The notes beneath the pieces were generated by a model. That model made no database searches. It was not told the DNA's origin and saw nothing but the letters and a program-made list of their open reading frames with translations. Made by a program: the position numbers and the translations under genes. Below, piece by piece: positions 13,485 to 21,551 of a DNA stretch of 37,957 nucleotides; within the stretch, counting starts at the first letter, position 1; every line of letters starts with the position of its first letter. This DNA is from a virus. The stretch is taken from IMG/VR virus record IMGVR_UViG_3300025093_000053, positions 1 through 37,957 of that record; one strand, given 5' to 3'.

Positions 13485-16295
13485 ATGGCTCGCACAGTAG
13501 CAATAGAAATAGACATAAAAGGGCAAAAGAATGTTTTAAAGCTCACGGACGCAATTAAGCAGACAAACAAAGCCCTGAAAGACACTAAAAAAGAAATTGA
13601 CGGGGCAACGTCTGCAAATGAACGTTTGGCAAAACAAAAAACGTATGACAATTTAGTAAAACAATTAGTTCAGCTAAAAGCAGAATTAAAAGGGGCACGT
13701 ACTGAGCAAAGGAACGCTATTAGGGATTTTGAGGCAGCCAAAACGGGAGCGGATTCATATAGGGCTTTAAATGCTGAGTTAGTAAGGGCACGTCAACAAT
13801 TTAAAGAACTTTCTAAAGCAGAAAGAGAGGGCGCAAAAGGTAGGGATATAATAAAAAACATTCAACGTTTAGATACTGAGTTAAAAAAAATAGATGGCAG
13901 TATAGGCCAATTTCAAAGGAATGTAGGAAATTATAGAGGCGCTTTAGGTAACTTAGGGAAAACTATAAGACAGGTATTCTTGGGGCGTTCTATAGTGGAA
14001 GGGATAAGAAGAATAACCGGCTTTTTAGGTGATGTTATAGAACGGAACAAGGAAACGGACCAGAGCGCCCGCGAACTTTCAAACGCATTTGCTAAAATCG
14101 GGAATGTGGCCGAAAAGATAGCCCTAACATTTATTAGAACCTTTGGCCCTGCCTTAACCTTTGTATTGAATGGTGTAGGATCACTAATCGAAGCCCTAAG
14201 CGGGGTAAGTATCACAAGCAACGAGGCGTTAAACTCTTTTAACGAGCAATTAAAAGGGGTTCAGGAACTTGATAGTAATTTAACCCCATTAGCGGCAAGG
14301 TACGACGAATTAACAGCGAAAACAAAGCTATCTAAGGACGAACAAAAGGAACTCAGAGATATAACAAAACAACTTTCTGATGAAGTACCAGGAGCGGCCA
14401 CCGCTTTCAACGAACTAGGGGAAGCTATAGGGGTAAATACTGAACAGGTGCGCGGGTTGATAGCTAGAGAAAAAGAACTATTGGAACTAGAAAGGGAAAG
14501 GGCATTAAGAGAACAAGAAAGCAATAGAGTTAAGATAGCTAAACAGATTAAAGAACTTACGGCGGCGCTAGATGGGCAAAACCTAACCAGCACCCAAGCG
14601 GCTTTTATAGAAGAAAATAGAATAAATTTAGGGGATAAGCTATTGGACCTAAGACGGCAAGAATTAGACACAGACACAGAAATAGCACGTTTAAAGGCTA
14701 TCAACACCCAAGTAACCGCAGAACTAACCAAAGAAGAAGAAAAAAGCGAAAAGGCAGCCAAAAGCAAAAACAAAACCCTGAAGGAACAACAAACCGAGTA
14801 CGAAAAATTACAAAATCGAGTAGAGGAAGCCACAAAGGCAATACAGGAGCAATTAAGTAGAGGTATAACACCAACAACAGAACAGACAGAAGAACTAAAA
14901 CAAAGCACTTTAGAACTAAACGCCGTAAACAATGAACTAAAGGCGATTTTAGACGAGCTAACACCGAAAAAAGAACAGGACGCAAAGGCAACCGAAAACG
15001 AAGCCAAAGCAACAAAAGACCTAAGCGGCGAAATAAGCAAGCTAAACGAGCAGCAACAAAAAGCACTACAACAAACCGGAATAGCAAACGAACGTTTAAA
15101 GGCTTTAGAAGAAGCCCAAGCGGCTTTAAATGCCTTGACTGGGGAAGAAGAAAGCGCCGCACAACAAGTAGAGCAGATTAGACAAAATTTAGCTAATAGG
15201 TTGCAGCAAATTGACCGCCAAACTTTACAGAATCAAGAAACAAATTTAAGCCTTCGAATTAGAGCTTTAGAGGGACAAAAAAAATTTGAACTAGCTATCT
15301 TTGAAGGCACCGCCCAAGAAAAGAAACTTTTAGAACAACAATTTAACACCGAGTTAGCAAACCTGCAATTACAACAAGTAACAACACAGGAAGCACTTTT
15401 AAAACAAGATGTTCAGAATTTCAAAGCTAGTGAGGAAGCCAAAACCGCAAAAGCAAAAGAAGAAAACCAAAAAAGAATTGAACTAGTTGGCCAACTTATA
15501 CAAGGCGCTCAACAAGTATTCCAAGCCTTTCAACAATTAGCAGAAGCGGAAGCACAGCAAGAAATTGACCGTTTAAATGAAAAAGAAGCAACAAGAACCG
15601 AAAACCTTACACGCTTACAAGAACAACTACAAACCGCTTCAGGACTAGAAGCGCAATTTCTACAACAACAAATTCAGCAAGAAGAAGGAGCGGCGGCAGA
15701 TATTGCTAAACGGAAAGAAGAAATTGCCAAACAGGAAAACATAAGAAAAAAAGAAGCTGCTATTAGTAACGCAATTATCGGAGCGGCTTTAGGTGTAATA
15801 AATGCTTTTCAATTACCGCCACCAGCTTCTTTTATAGCGGCGGCGGTAGTAGCAGCAACAACGGCGGCACAAATTGCAACTATTAGCGCTCAAAAGTTTG
15901 CTAAGGGTGGTTTAGTTGATGGCCCAAGCCACGCACAAGGCGGGGTTAAATTTGCGGCGGGTGGTCGTGTTGTAGAATTGGAAGGTGGTGAGGCTGTTAT
16001 AAATAAGAAAAGCACTAAAATGTTTGCCCCTATGCTTTCAGCTATGAACGTGGCCGGTGGTGGTAAAAAGTTTGCGGCGGGGGGTATGCTTCCAAGTTTA
16101 GGGGCACCCAATATATCAACTACAACCGGAATAGGTACGGCTATTGATGCGGCCCAACAGGTGGCCGCTTTTGAACGCAGAACCGCAGCCCTAGAAAAGA
16201 TAGTTCTAAAGTCACAAGTTCAATTAAACACAAGAGATTTACAAGAGGATAACCAAGATAGACAAGTAATATTAAATACAATCAATAATGAATAG
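13485..16295 (+). CDS. Tape measure protein
   Basis: This 936-residue protein is overwhelmingly helical, with long coiled-coil stretches rich in Glu, Lys, Gln and Ala (about residues 10-130 and 320-740). Hydrophobic segments near residues 205-235 and 758-800 (AIIGAALGVINAF, IAAAVVAATTAAQIATI) are followed by the hallmark C-terminal Gly-rich tail-tip motif FAKGGLVDGPSHAQGGV and its repeats FAAGGRV and FAAGGM. This is the usual signature of tape measure proteins of siphoviruses and prophages. It sets tail length and may form a membrane channel for DNA entry. It is the longest gene of the window, and its last residues overlap the next gene by 8 bases. Confidence 0.93.
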   Translation: MARTVAIEIDIKGQKNVLKLTDAIKQTNKALKDTKKEIDGATSANERLAKQKTYDNLVKQLVQLKAELKGARTEQRNAIRDFEAAKTGADSYRALNAELVRARQQFKELSKAEREGAKGRDIIKNIQRLDTELKKIDGSIGQFQRNVGNYRGALGNLGKTIRQVFLGRSIVEGIRRITGFLGDVIERNKETDQSARELSNAFAKIGNVAEKIALTFIRTFGPALTFVLNGVGSLIEALSGVSITSNEALNSFNEQLKGVQELDSNLTPLAARYDELTAKTKLSKDEQKELRDITKQLSDEVPGAATAFNELGEAIGVNTEQVRGLIAREKELLELERERALREQESNRVKIAKQIKELTAALDGQNLTSTQAAFIEENRINLGDKLLDLRRQELDTDTEIARLKAINTQVTAELTKEEEKSEKAAKSKNKTLKEQQTEYEKLQNRVEEATKAIQEQLSRGITPTTEQTEELKQSTLELNAVNNELKAILDELTPKKEQDAKATENEAKATKDLSGEISKLNEQQQKALQQTGIANERLKALEEAQAALNALTGEEESAAQQVEQIRQNLANRLQQIDRQTLQNQETNLSLRIRALEGQKKFELAIFEGTAQEKKLLEQQFNTELANLQLQQVTTQEALLKQDVQNFKASEEAKTAKAKEENQKRIELVGQLIQGAQQVFQAFQQLAEAEAQQEIDRLNEKEATRTENLTRLQEQLQTASGLEAQFLQQQIQQEEGAAADIAKRKEEIAKQENIRKKEAAISNAIIGAALGVINAFQLPPPASFIAAAVVAATTAAQIATISAQKFAKGGLVDGPSHAQGGVKFAAGGRVVELEGGEAVINKKSTKMFAPMLSAMNVAGGGKKFAAGGMLPSLGAPNISTTTGIGTAIDAAQQVAAFERRTAALEKIVLKSQVQLNTRDLQEDNQDRQVILNTINNE

Positions 16296-16572
16296 GTACG
16301 AACATTTAGAAGGCAAAAGAGAACAGATTTTGCAAGCCCTTAAAGACATGAAAAGCTATAGTACTATACAAAAGGGTAAAAGCTATTTAGGGGGGTTGTA
16401 TTATCGTTATTGTAAGCCGTTGCCTACTTGGTTGCAGCGCTATAACGCAGCGGCAAAAGAAAAGCAAATAGAACGCTATATAAAACAAAAATTAAGGTGC
16501 CCCAATTGTGTTAAACGTGTAGAAAACTATTTTTTAAAATATGCAAGTGATACCAGAACAGATAATAAATAG
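16288..16572 (+). CDS. Small basic protein with CxxC motif
   Basis: This 94-residue, strongly basic protein overlaps the tape measure by 8 bases and the next gene by 32. The C-terminal part has RCPNCVKRVENYF, a single CxxC that could bind zinc as a dimer or together with the Cys near residue 47. The N-terminal half is helical with Lys-rich repeats (KREQILQALKDMKSY). It is probably an accessory of tail assembly, because it is co-translated with the tape measure, but the family is unknown. Confidence 0.6.
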   Translation: MNRYEHLEGKREQILQALKDMKSYSTIQKGKSYLGGLYYRYCKPLPTWLQRYNAAAKEKQIERYIKQKLRCPNCVKRVENYFLKYASDTRTDNK

Positions 16573-16825
16573 CTTTTTAGATTCTTTAGAACTTCGGGTT
16601 GATAGTCAAGGAATGGCAGAGTGTGCAAGGTGTGTAATATCCTTTTTGATTGAACAGGGGTTTATAAAACCGTGCAAAATTCGTGCGTATATGGTTAGCC
16701 AACTCTACCCTAAAGCACTAGCGGAAAGCGACAATAAAACACAGGCTGTTAAGAAAGTTGCTTCATGGTTAGAGGTAGATTATAAAACCGTTTGGAATAT
16801 ACTTAGCAATAGGCACCGGTATTAA
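16541..16825 (+). CDS. Small protein with C-terminal helix-turn-helix-like segment
   Basis: This 94-residue protein is helical throughout. Residues about 66-90 (KTQAVKKVASWLEVDYKTVWNILSN) read like a helix-turn-helix: a first helix KKVASWL, a turn and a recognition helix YKTVWNILS. It overlaps the preceding gene by 32 bases. Its last codons (AAT AGG CAC CGG TAT TAA) belong to a direct repeat found again at 17221, so the end of the gene marks the left border of an insertion-like segment. DNA binding is plausible but unproven. It might regulate late genes. Confidence 0.6.
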   Translation: MQVIPEQIINSFLDSLELRVDSQGMAECARCVISFLIEQGFIKPCKIRAYMVSQLYPKALAESDNKTQAVKKVASWLEVDYKTVWNILSNRHRY

Positions 16826-16830
16826 TAGAC
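16798..16830. repeat. Left copy of direct repeat flanking a small cassette
   Basis: Bases 16806-16829 match 17221-17244 at 23 of 24 positions (shared ACCGGTATTAATAGA). With a one-base indel the similarity extends upstream through TATACTT. The repeat includes the stop codon of gene 16541-16825. Confidence 0.8.
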
Positions 16831-16844
16831 AAGCTATAAAAGGA

Positions 16845-16875
16845 AACACTCACTAGTTGGTAGCTAGTGAGTGTT
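16845..16875 (-). terminator. Perfect 12-bp hairpin, probable terminator of the leftward cassette gene
   Basis: AACACTCACTAG (16845-16856) pairs perfectly with CTAGTGAGTGTT (16864-16875) around a 7-base loop. On the leftward strand the stem is followed by TCCTTTTAT, suiting termination of gene 17189-16977. On the rightward strand no clear U-tract follows. Confidence 0.65.
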
Positions 16876-16906
16876 CAATATCTTTAAAGTAAAGGGAGGT
16901 ACAAAA

Positions 16907-17029
16907 ATGATTCGATTAGTTTTTTGTGTATTCCTCTTAATTACAAAAATAGGGTATTATTACCAAAAAGTCAATTTCAACAAGAAGTATTTTCTGATTG
17001 GAATGAATGAGCCCTGCAAGTGTCACTAA
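16907..17029 (+). CDS. Possible 40-residue membrane peptide with strong Shine-Dalgarno
   Basis: An open frame of 40 codons starts at ATG 16907, six bases after AAAGGGAGGT, the only strong Shine-Dalgarno match I noticed in the window. The first 19 residues (MIRLVFCVFLLITKIGYYY) could form a membrane helix or signal anchor. The end carries a Cys pair (PCKCH). It overlaps the leftward zinc-protein gene by 53 bases on the opposite strand. Bacteroidota rarely use Shine-Dalgarno pairing, so this may be fortuitous. Confidence 0.3.
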   Translation: MIRLVFCVFLLITKIGYYYQKVNFNKKYFLIGMNEPCKCH

Positions 17030-17189
17030 AAACCCTCAACATATCCCACATGGTAAAAATCCCTTTTTCATATTCTGATTTTGAATACTTGTCTGGATGT
17101 TCACAATAGTGGTGTGTTAGCTTATCTATTTTAAACGCTTTTGATGCGAACTTACAATTATAGCATTTTCTTTTTTTACAATAACTCAT
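16977..17189 (-). CDS. Small Cys/His zinc-binding-like protein on the opposite strand of the late block
   Basis: This 70-residue protein has a CxxxxCxxC motif at its N-terminus (YCKKRKCYNCKF), then HHYCEHP near residue 27 and a further Cys near residue 58, a pattern fitting one or two zinc sites. The segment MWDMLRVFSDTC and the overall layout recall small Cys-rich proteins I associate with Bacteroidota phages. It is the only leftward gene inside the rightward structural block, carries the leftward leader sequence (AAAAACTAACAACACT) before ATG 17189, and lies between two copies of a direct repeat. It is therefore probably a moron expressed separately from its neighbours. The function is unknown. 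Confidence 0.7.
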   Translation of the reverse strand: MSYCKKRKCYNCKFASKAFKIDKLTHHYCEHPDKYSKSEYEKGIFTMWDMLRVFSDTCRAHSFQSENTSC

Positions 17190-17205
17190 AGTGTTGTTAG
17201 TTTTT
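17190..17205 (-). promoter_or_regulatory. Conserved leader sequence before start codon 17189
   Basis: The minus strand reads AAAAACTAACAACACT and then ATG. The spacing to the start is three bases longer than at the other sites. Confidence 0.5.
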
Positions 17206-17213
17206 GTTAAGCG

Positions 17214-17246
17214 TATACTTGCAATAGGTACCGGTATTAATAGAAA
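17214..17246. repeat. Right copy of direct repeat flanking a small cassette
   Basis: Bases 17221-17244 match 16806-16829 except for one base. Here the repeat is not part of a gene; it looks like a leftover or regenerated copy of the 3' end of gene 16541-16825. Confidence 0.8.
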
Positions 17247-17499
17247 AGGATTGAACTATACGAATAAACATAAGTCCAACCCTTCGCATAATAGACAATA
17301 CAATAATACAATAAAAACAACGAAATACAAAATAAAAAACAAGTGTTTACACAAATAGGGCGTACGCCCTATTTATCCCCCTAATTGCCCCAATGATTTT
17401 TTTATCAACCTCTACCAACCTCTACCGGTAAGCTATCACTTTTAACATAAACGTATAAAAATCACTAACTAATAAATATATTATTCGTTGTTTTAATAT
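17247..17499. promoter_or_regulatory. Non-coding region before the head operon with palindrome and direct repeats
   Basis: The gap between genes is 310 bases (17190-17499). It contains a perfect 22-bp palindrome at 17353-17374 (AAATAGGGCGT and its complement), the 10-bp direct repeat CAACCTCTAC at about 17406-17425, and an AT-rich stretch before ATG 17500. No exact TAnnTTTG element was found on the plus strand, so the head promoter is not located. I see no further gene here. Confidence 0.55.
17353..17374. promoter_or_regulatory. Perfect 22-bp palindrome, operator or terminator
   Basis: The half-site AAATAGGGCGT is followed directly by its exact reverse complement, with the central step GTAC. 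It is too tightly centred for an ideal hairpin loop but could fold with a 4-base loop. As a DNA dyad it would suit a dimeric regulator of the head operon. Confidence 0.55.
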
Positions 17500-18891
17500 A
17501 TGGCTAGTTATACAGATTACCCACAAGCAGCGACCAATAACGCAAAAAAGGCGCTCAAATTCAGAGAGGAAACCGAAAATAAAAACGATTGCGGCACCCC
17601 TGTAGGATGGGCACGTGCTAACCAATTAGCTAATAGGGAGCCTATAAGCGAGGACACCATAAAAAGAATGGCGAGCTTTAATAGGCACCGACAAAACAAA
17701 GACGTTCCTTATGAAGAAGGGTGCGGGGGTTTAATGTGGGACGCTTGGGGCGGTACTGAGGGGATAGACTGGGCAATAAGAAAAAGCGAACAAATAGACA
17801 AAGAAAAACAAAATATGTTTGAAATAGATATAATTGGGGATATAGAAGGTTTTTGGGGTATGGATTATGACAAGATAAGCAACCGACTAAAAGAGGCAGA
17901 CGGGGCGCCGGTATTGATTAACTTACATAGTGGTGGCGGTTCTGTATTAGAAGGTTTTGCTATTCGTAACGCCTTACAAAACTATAAAGCCGAGAAAACT
18001 ATAAAAGTAATAGGTTTAGCCGCTTCTATTGCGTCGCTAATTCTTACAGGTGCCGACCGTGTAGAGGTTCAAAAAGGTTCTTTTGTTATGATCCATAATG
18101 TTGCATTATGGAACGCCGAACCAATGACCGCCGAAGAACTACAGCAGCAAGGGCGAACGCTTGAAACGATGGAAACGGAAATCATTGAAGCCTACACAGA
18201 CGCAGCCGAAAAGAGAAACAAACTAATAAACGGCAACCGAAAAGAAACGGCTGACAATTTCAAAAAATTAATGGATGCTGAAACTTGGTTAAACGCTCAG
18301 CAGGCTATTGACTTAGGTTTAGCAGATTCTATTGTAAGCGGGTACGATAAAGAGGAAGAAGAAGAAAAAGAACAAACCCAACCGGCAACACCTACATTAA
18401 CAAACAAGTTCAAAAACACCCTAAGCAATTACAAAAACATACCAGATAATTTAAAACTATTATACAACATTGATAAGATGGAAAACCAAGAGGAAAAGGT
18501 TTCAATATCTACCTTAGAAAAAATATTAAACGCTTTTAGTGGGCTTTTTGGTGCTAAAAACCAAACCGAGCAGGCCCCACAACTAGAGCCGGAACAGGTA
18601 GCGGAAGAAACCGAACAAACAGAAGAACAAAAACAAAATTTAGAAATGACTGAAAAGGAAATGATTGAACACCTAAGCGGCAAAGGCTACACGGTTACAA
18701 ACCAAGTTGAGGAAGCCCCACAGGTGGAAGAAACACAAGAAGAAAACGAACTTTTAACAGAAGTTCAAGCGCTAAAAAATCAAATTGCTGAGATCAAAGC
18801 GAGCTTAGGAAAACCAACAGGCGACAAAGTAAGCAACGACGGCAAAAAGGTTGACCCATTAGCGGCACTAATCAAAAAGAATTTAAAATAA
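17500..18891 (+). CDS. Capsid maturation protease (ClpP/S14 type) fused to scaffold
   Basis: This 463-residue protein has three parts. Residues about 1-95 carry a phage-associated domain (GWARANQLANREPISEDTI, then WDAWGGTEGIDWA) of unknown function. Residues about 106-285 are a ClpP-like serine protease: LINLHSGGGSVLEGFAIRN for substrate binding, the nucleophile Ser176 in GLAASIAS, and His199 in FVMIHN. Residues about 320-463 are acidic, Gln/Glu-rich coiled coil ending in a basic tail, typical of a scaffold. The protein would shape the prohead and then digest itself. An in-frame ATG at 18478 (MENQEEK) could give the scaffold alone, as lambda C gives Nu3. Decoration and capsid genes follow. 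Confidence 0.88.
   Translation: MASYTDYPQAATNNAKKALKFREETENKNDCGTPVGWARANQLANREPISEDTIKRMASFNRHRQNKDVPYEEGCGGLMWDAWGGTEGIDWAIRKSEQIDKEKQNMFEIDIIGDIEGFWGMDYDKISNRLKEADGAPVLINLHSGGGSVLEGFAIRNALQNYKAEKTIKVIGLAASIASLILTGADRVEVQKGSFVMIHNVALWNAEPMTAEELQQQGRTLETMETEIIEAYTDAAEKRNKLINGNRKETADNFKKLMDAETWLNAQQAIDLGLADSIVSGYDKEEEEEKEQTQPATPTLTNKFKNTLSNYKNIPDNLKLLYNIDKMENQEEKVSISTLEKILNAFSGLFGAKNQTEQAPQLEPEQVAEETEQTEEQKQNLEMTEKEMIEHLSGKGYTVTNQVEEAPQVEETQEENELLTEVQALKNQIAEIKASLGKPTGDKVSNDGKKVDPLAALIKKNLK
18478..18891 (+). other. Possible nested scaffold protein from an internal start
   Basis: ATG 18478 lies in frame exactly between the protease part and the acidic coiled coil, and would give 137 residues. 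Nested scaffolds are established for lambda-like protease-scaffold fusions. Here the separate product is only inferred; no strong ribosome binding site is visible. Confidence 0.4.
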
Positions 18892-18907
18892 TAAAAAATA
18901 GCATATA

Positions 18908-19699
18908 ATGCAAAGATCGAATCCACACGCATACGTGAAAAACGGGATAAAATTATACTACCCAAAAGCAGCCGGTGAGGCTATTTTGTACCCTAATATT
19001 TCTTATGTAATTGCAGCAGACGGAAGCACGGCAACGGTTGAGGTGCTTAACGATGCAAGTGCAGATTACATAACAGTAAAAATTACAGACAAAAACGGCG
19101 CTTATGTAGCCCATAAATTTAGCCCAGTTGCGACAGGTGATAGTCAAGTAATTGACACATCTAGTTTAGACGCTTCTTGTAATTGGACTATTAGAGTTTA
19201 TGCAGGTATTGAGCCAAGTTCACAAGGTTGTGACGGTGCAAACTCTGATTATTGTGTAACGGTTTGCGATCCACAGGGGGCAAGCGGTAACACGGTACCA
19301 GAAGGAGCGCAGGGCCTTTATTTTGGAATTTTTGACAATGGATCGACAAACCCATTGTTTACAGATGGTTATGTTGCATACGGGGAAACTATAGATTTAG
19401 GGACTACCTATACAGCGGGTGATGACCTTATTTTAAATATAGTGGGTTTTGGTGATGAATCACTAACAGACCCTGTTAAAAAAGGTTTAACAATTAGCGC
19501 GGTAAGTATTACAGGTGATGTAACTTCATTTACAGACTTAACCCCTGTTACATCTGATGGAACAACAAGCCTAAACCCAGCGGATGATGTCACGCTTGAC
19601 ATTGCTTTAGCCGGTAGTTATAGCGCCGTTGTTACACTTACAAGTACAGACAATGCTTATGAAAATTATACATTCACTCTTACTTGGACGGCTGTATAG
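18908..19699 (+). CDS. Probable capsid decoration protein with Ig-like C-terminus
   Basis: This 263-residue, Thr/Ser/Asp/Gly-rich, beta-strand-dominated protein lies between the protease-scaffold and the major capsid gene, where head decoration proteins are usually encoded. Residues about 170-263 read like an Ig-type or Big-type fold ending in YENYTFTLTWTAV. The N-terminal half includes a YVIAADGSTATVEVLND strand region and a Cys-containing loop (QGCDGANSDYCVTVC) that could hold disulfides or a metal. It would stabilise the capsid surface or bind cell-surface glycans. The call rests on context plus fold-like patterns. Confidence 0.6.
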   Translation: MQRSNPHAYVKNGIKLYYPKAAGEAILYPNISYVIAADGSTATVEVLNDASADYITVKITDKNGAYVAHKFSPVATGDSQVIDTSSLDASCNWTIRVYAGIEPSSQGCDGANSDYCVTVCDPQGASGNTVPEGAQGLYFGIFDNGSTNPLFTDGYVAYGETIDLGTTYTAGDDLILNIVGFGDESLTDPVKKGLTISAVSITGDVTSFTDLTPVTSDGTTSLNPADDVTLDIALAGSYSAVVTLTSTDNAYENYTFTLTWTAV

Positions 19700-19739
19700 T
19701 AGCAAACTAAATTTAAAAACAATCTAATATTTATATAAA

Positions 19740-20774
19740 ATGCCAGAGATTTTAGAAAGAAATATACAATTGTCTTTGCTTCAGGATGACATGAACCAGG
19801 CAATTTTAGAACCTATCTTTTTTGATACGGATTTTCAAACACTTTTTAGTGTAGACACAAACGCACGTACCAAAAAACGTGTACCATATATAAAGTTTAA
19901 ACAAAACCTTTTAAGACGTCGTACGGGCTGTAAACCGGAGGAAGTTGAAGCGATTGAAATTTCAAAACGTTGCTTTGATATTCATGACCAACAATTTAGA
20001 ATCCCGCTTTGTGAAGATGAATTTGAGGACACTATTTTCATGGGCATGGTTGAGCGTGGTGTAAGGAAAACAGACCTCACAACTACCTTAATGGCTCAGA
20101 TTTTAGTTGAATCTGCACAGGTCGCAATCCGTAAAGATTTAACAAACTTAGCCTTTTTTGGCAAGCGTTCAATGACACCCGTAGCAGGTGCTGAATACCT
20201 AGATATAGCAAACGGCCTTTGGTCTTTCCACTTGCCAACTTTGCAAAGCGAGGGTAATCTACAATTTACTAACCAAACGGCGGCTTTAGGTGCTGGTGAT
20301 GCTATTACACTTTTGAGAAATGTATACAACAATCAAGCTAACGTTTTGGCGGCTGTCCCTGCAAATCAAAAATACATAGCTGTAGACCGAACGGTATACG
20401 AAGCATACAGACAAGACCTTGAAACGGTACAGGGCGCCGGCGGTTTTACCTCTATAACTGAGGACGGGAAAGAAATGTTGACATTTCACGGTATTCCTGT
20501 TATTCCAATGTATGAGTGGGAAGATATTTTAACAACTTTAGGGGTTAACTTAAGCGTTACACCTTCTAATTTTGTTCTATTAACTACACGCCAAAACCTT
20601 TGGTTTGGAACAGATAGCGCAAACCCACGCCAAGAACTAGAAGTATGGTATGATAAGCGTGACAAAATCAACTATTTAGATTCTATGTTTAACGTTGGTT
20701 TTGAGTATCTACATGATGAATTTTTCAGCGTAGGAGCTAATCAAAACGTTTTGGACGCTTTAGTAGCACTTTAA
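19740..20774 (+). CDS. Major capsid protein
   Basis: The 344-residue product follows the protease-scaffold and decoration genes. It is mixed alpha/beta and matches the layout of HK97-fold capsid proteins: an N-terminal arm, a central E-loop-like and spine-helix region (TLMAQILVESAQVAIRKDL, residues about 117-135), and a C-terminal A-domain and P-domain with IPVIPMYEWEDI (about 252-263) and an FGTDSANPRQELEVWYDK segment. No long N-terminal delta domain is present, consistent with a separate scaffold. It forms the icosahedral shell. There is no signal or membrane segment. The family call is by pattern and position. Confidence 0.85.
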   Translation: MPEILERNIQLSLLQDDMNQAILEPIFFDTDFQTLFSVDTNARTKKRVPYIKFKQNLLRRRTGCKPEEVEAIEISKRCFDIHDQQFRIPLCEDEFEDTIFMGMVERGVRKTDLTTTLMAQILVESAQVAIRKDLTNLAFFGKRSMTPVAGAEYLDIANGLWSFHLPTLQSEGNLQFTNQTAALGAGDAITLLRNVYNNQANVLAAVPANQKYIAVDRTVYEAYRQDLETVQGAGGFTSITEDGKEMLTFHGIPVIPMYEWEDILTTLGVNLSVTPSNFVLLTTRQNLWFGTDSANPRQELEVWYDKRDKINYLDSMFNVGFEYLHDEFFSVGANQNVLDALVAL

Positions 20775-20805
20775 TCTAATTAGTTAACCTTTAAAAATAT
20801 AAATA

Positions 20806-21330
20806 ATGAGTATAACACAAGGAAGGCTAATAGATTGCACCGTAGACCAATGTTGTGGGGGTGGTGTGGATAAAATATGGATAGCCAACAGAACGGACGT
20901 TGATATAGATAATATTACTAGAAACGTAGACAACCAAGTTGATGCCCTGCCAATGGTGGCACTAGCTGTATTCTATGAATTTGAAACGCAGCCGGAAACT
21001 TCAAGCGTAAGTGATGCTATAACCGCTTCGGGTTGTTGTGGTATTCACACGGTAGGTATTACCTTTGTATTTAAGTGTCTTAAACAAAGCGACTTAGATA
21101 TTTTAAAGGAATTAACAGACAGTTGTTGTGGTTATGTTGTTATTTTCCAAACATCGAACGGGAACCGTTTTATTTTTGGTTTGGAAACCCCAAGAAATGC
21201 AAAATTTGCTGAGGGTTCTATTGAAACCGGAACGGCTTTAGAGGATGCAAACGAAATAAGCGTTACACTACAGGCCAAACAGCTAGTAGCAATGGAGCAA
21301 CTTGACCCAACTTTAGTAATACCAGTATAA
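20806..21330 (+). CDS. Probable major tail / tail-tube protein with Cys pairs
   Basis: This 174-residue, beta-rich protein has the general length of tail-tube proteins. The C-terminal part (YVVIFQTSNGNRFIFGLE, then EGSIETGTALEDANEISVTLQ) resembles tube-type or virus-like jelly-roll proteins of Bacteroidota phages. Unusually it has three CC pairs (DQCCGGG, SGCCGIH, DSCCGY) that could form disulfides or bind metal. It lies between the capsid and portal genes, not in the main tail module, so a head-completion protein is the main alternative. It starts 31 bases after the capsid gene. Confidence 0.55.
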   Translation: MSITQGRLIDCTVDQCCGGGVDKIWIANRTDVDIDNITRNVDNQVDALPMVALAVFYEFETQPETSSVSDAITASGCCGIHTVGITFVFKCLKQSDLDILKELTDSCCGYVVIFQTSNGNRFIFGLETPRNAKFAEGSIETGTALEDANEISVTLQAKQLVAMEQLDPTLVIPV

Positions 21331-21551
21331 TGAAAATAAAACCTAAATACTTAGGTGTTAGGGTTTCTTTTGTAACGTCTAAGGGGAAGCCTTTAGACGT
21401 TACTTTATTAGAAAAAACACCTAAAACAGTAATAAAAGAAATAGCCAAAAAATGGCCTAATTGGGTAGAAGAAACGCCAACAAATGAGAAATCCAACAAA
21501 GAAGAAAAGACCGCAAAACAGGACAACACAAACACAGGGGAAGAACAATAA
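21330..21551 (+). CDS. Small Lys/Thr-rich protein before the portal gene
   Basis: This 73-residue protein overlaps the preceding stop codon (TAATG) and overlaps the portal gene by 68 bases in another frame. Residues 1-46 form a small strand-helix domain ending in AKKWPNWVEE. The tail (residues 48-73) is charged and disordered, consistent with being squeezed over the portal start. No known family is recognised. Confidence 0.55.
   Translation: MKIKPKYLGVRVSFVTSKGKPLDVTLLEKTPKTVIKEIAKKWPNWVEETPTNEKSNKEEKTAKQDNTNTGEEQ

Noticed and set aside
14261-15040. 259-codon open frame on the minus strand inside the tape measure gene
   Set aside because: It is Ser/Leu/Phe-rich, as expected for the antisense of a Glu/Lys/Gln-rich coiled coil, and it has no start context. 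The plus-strand gene is certain.
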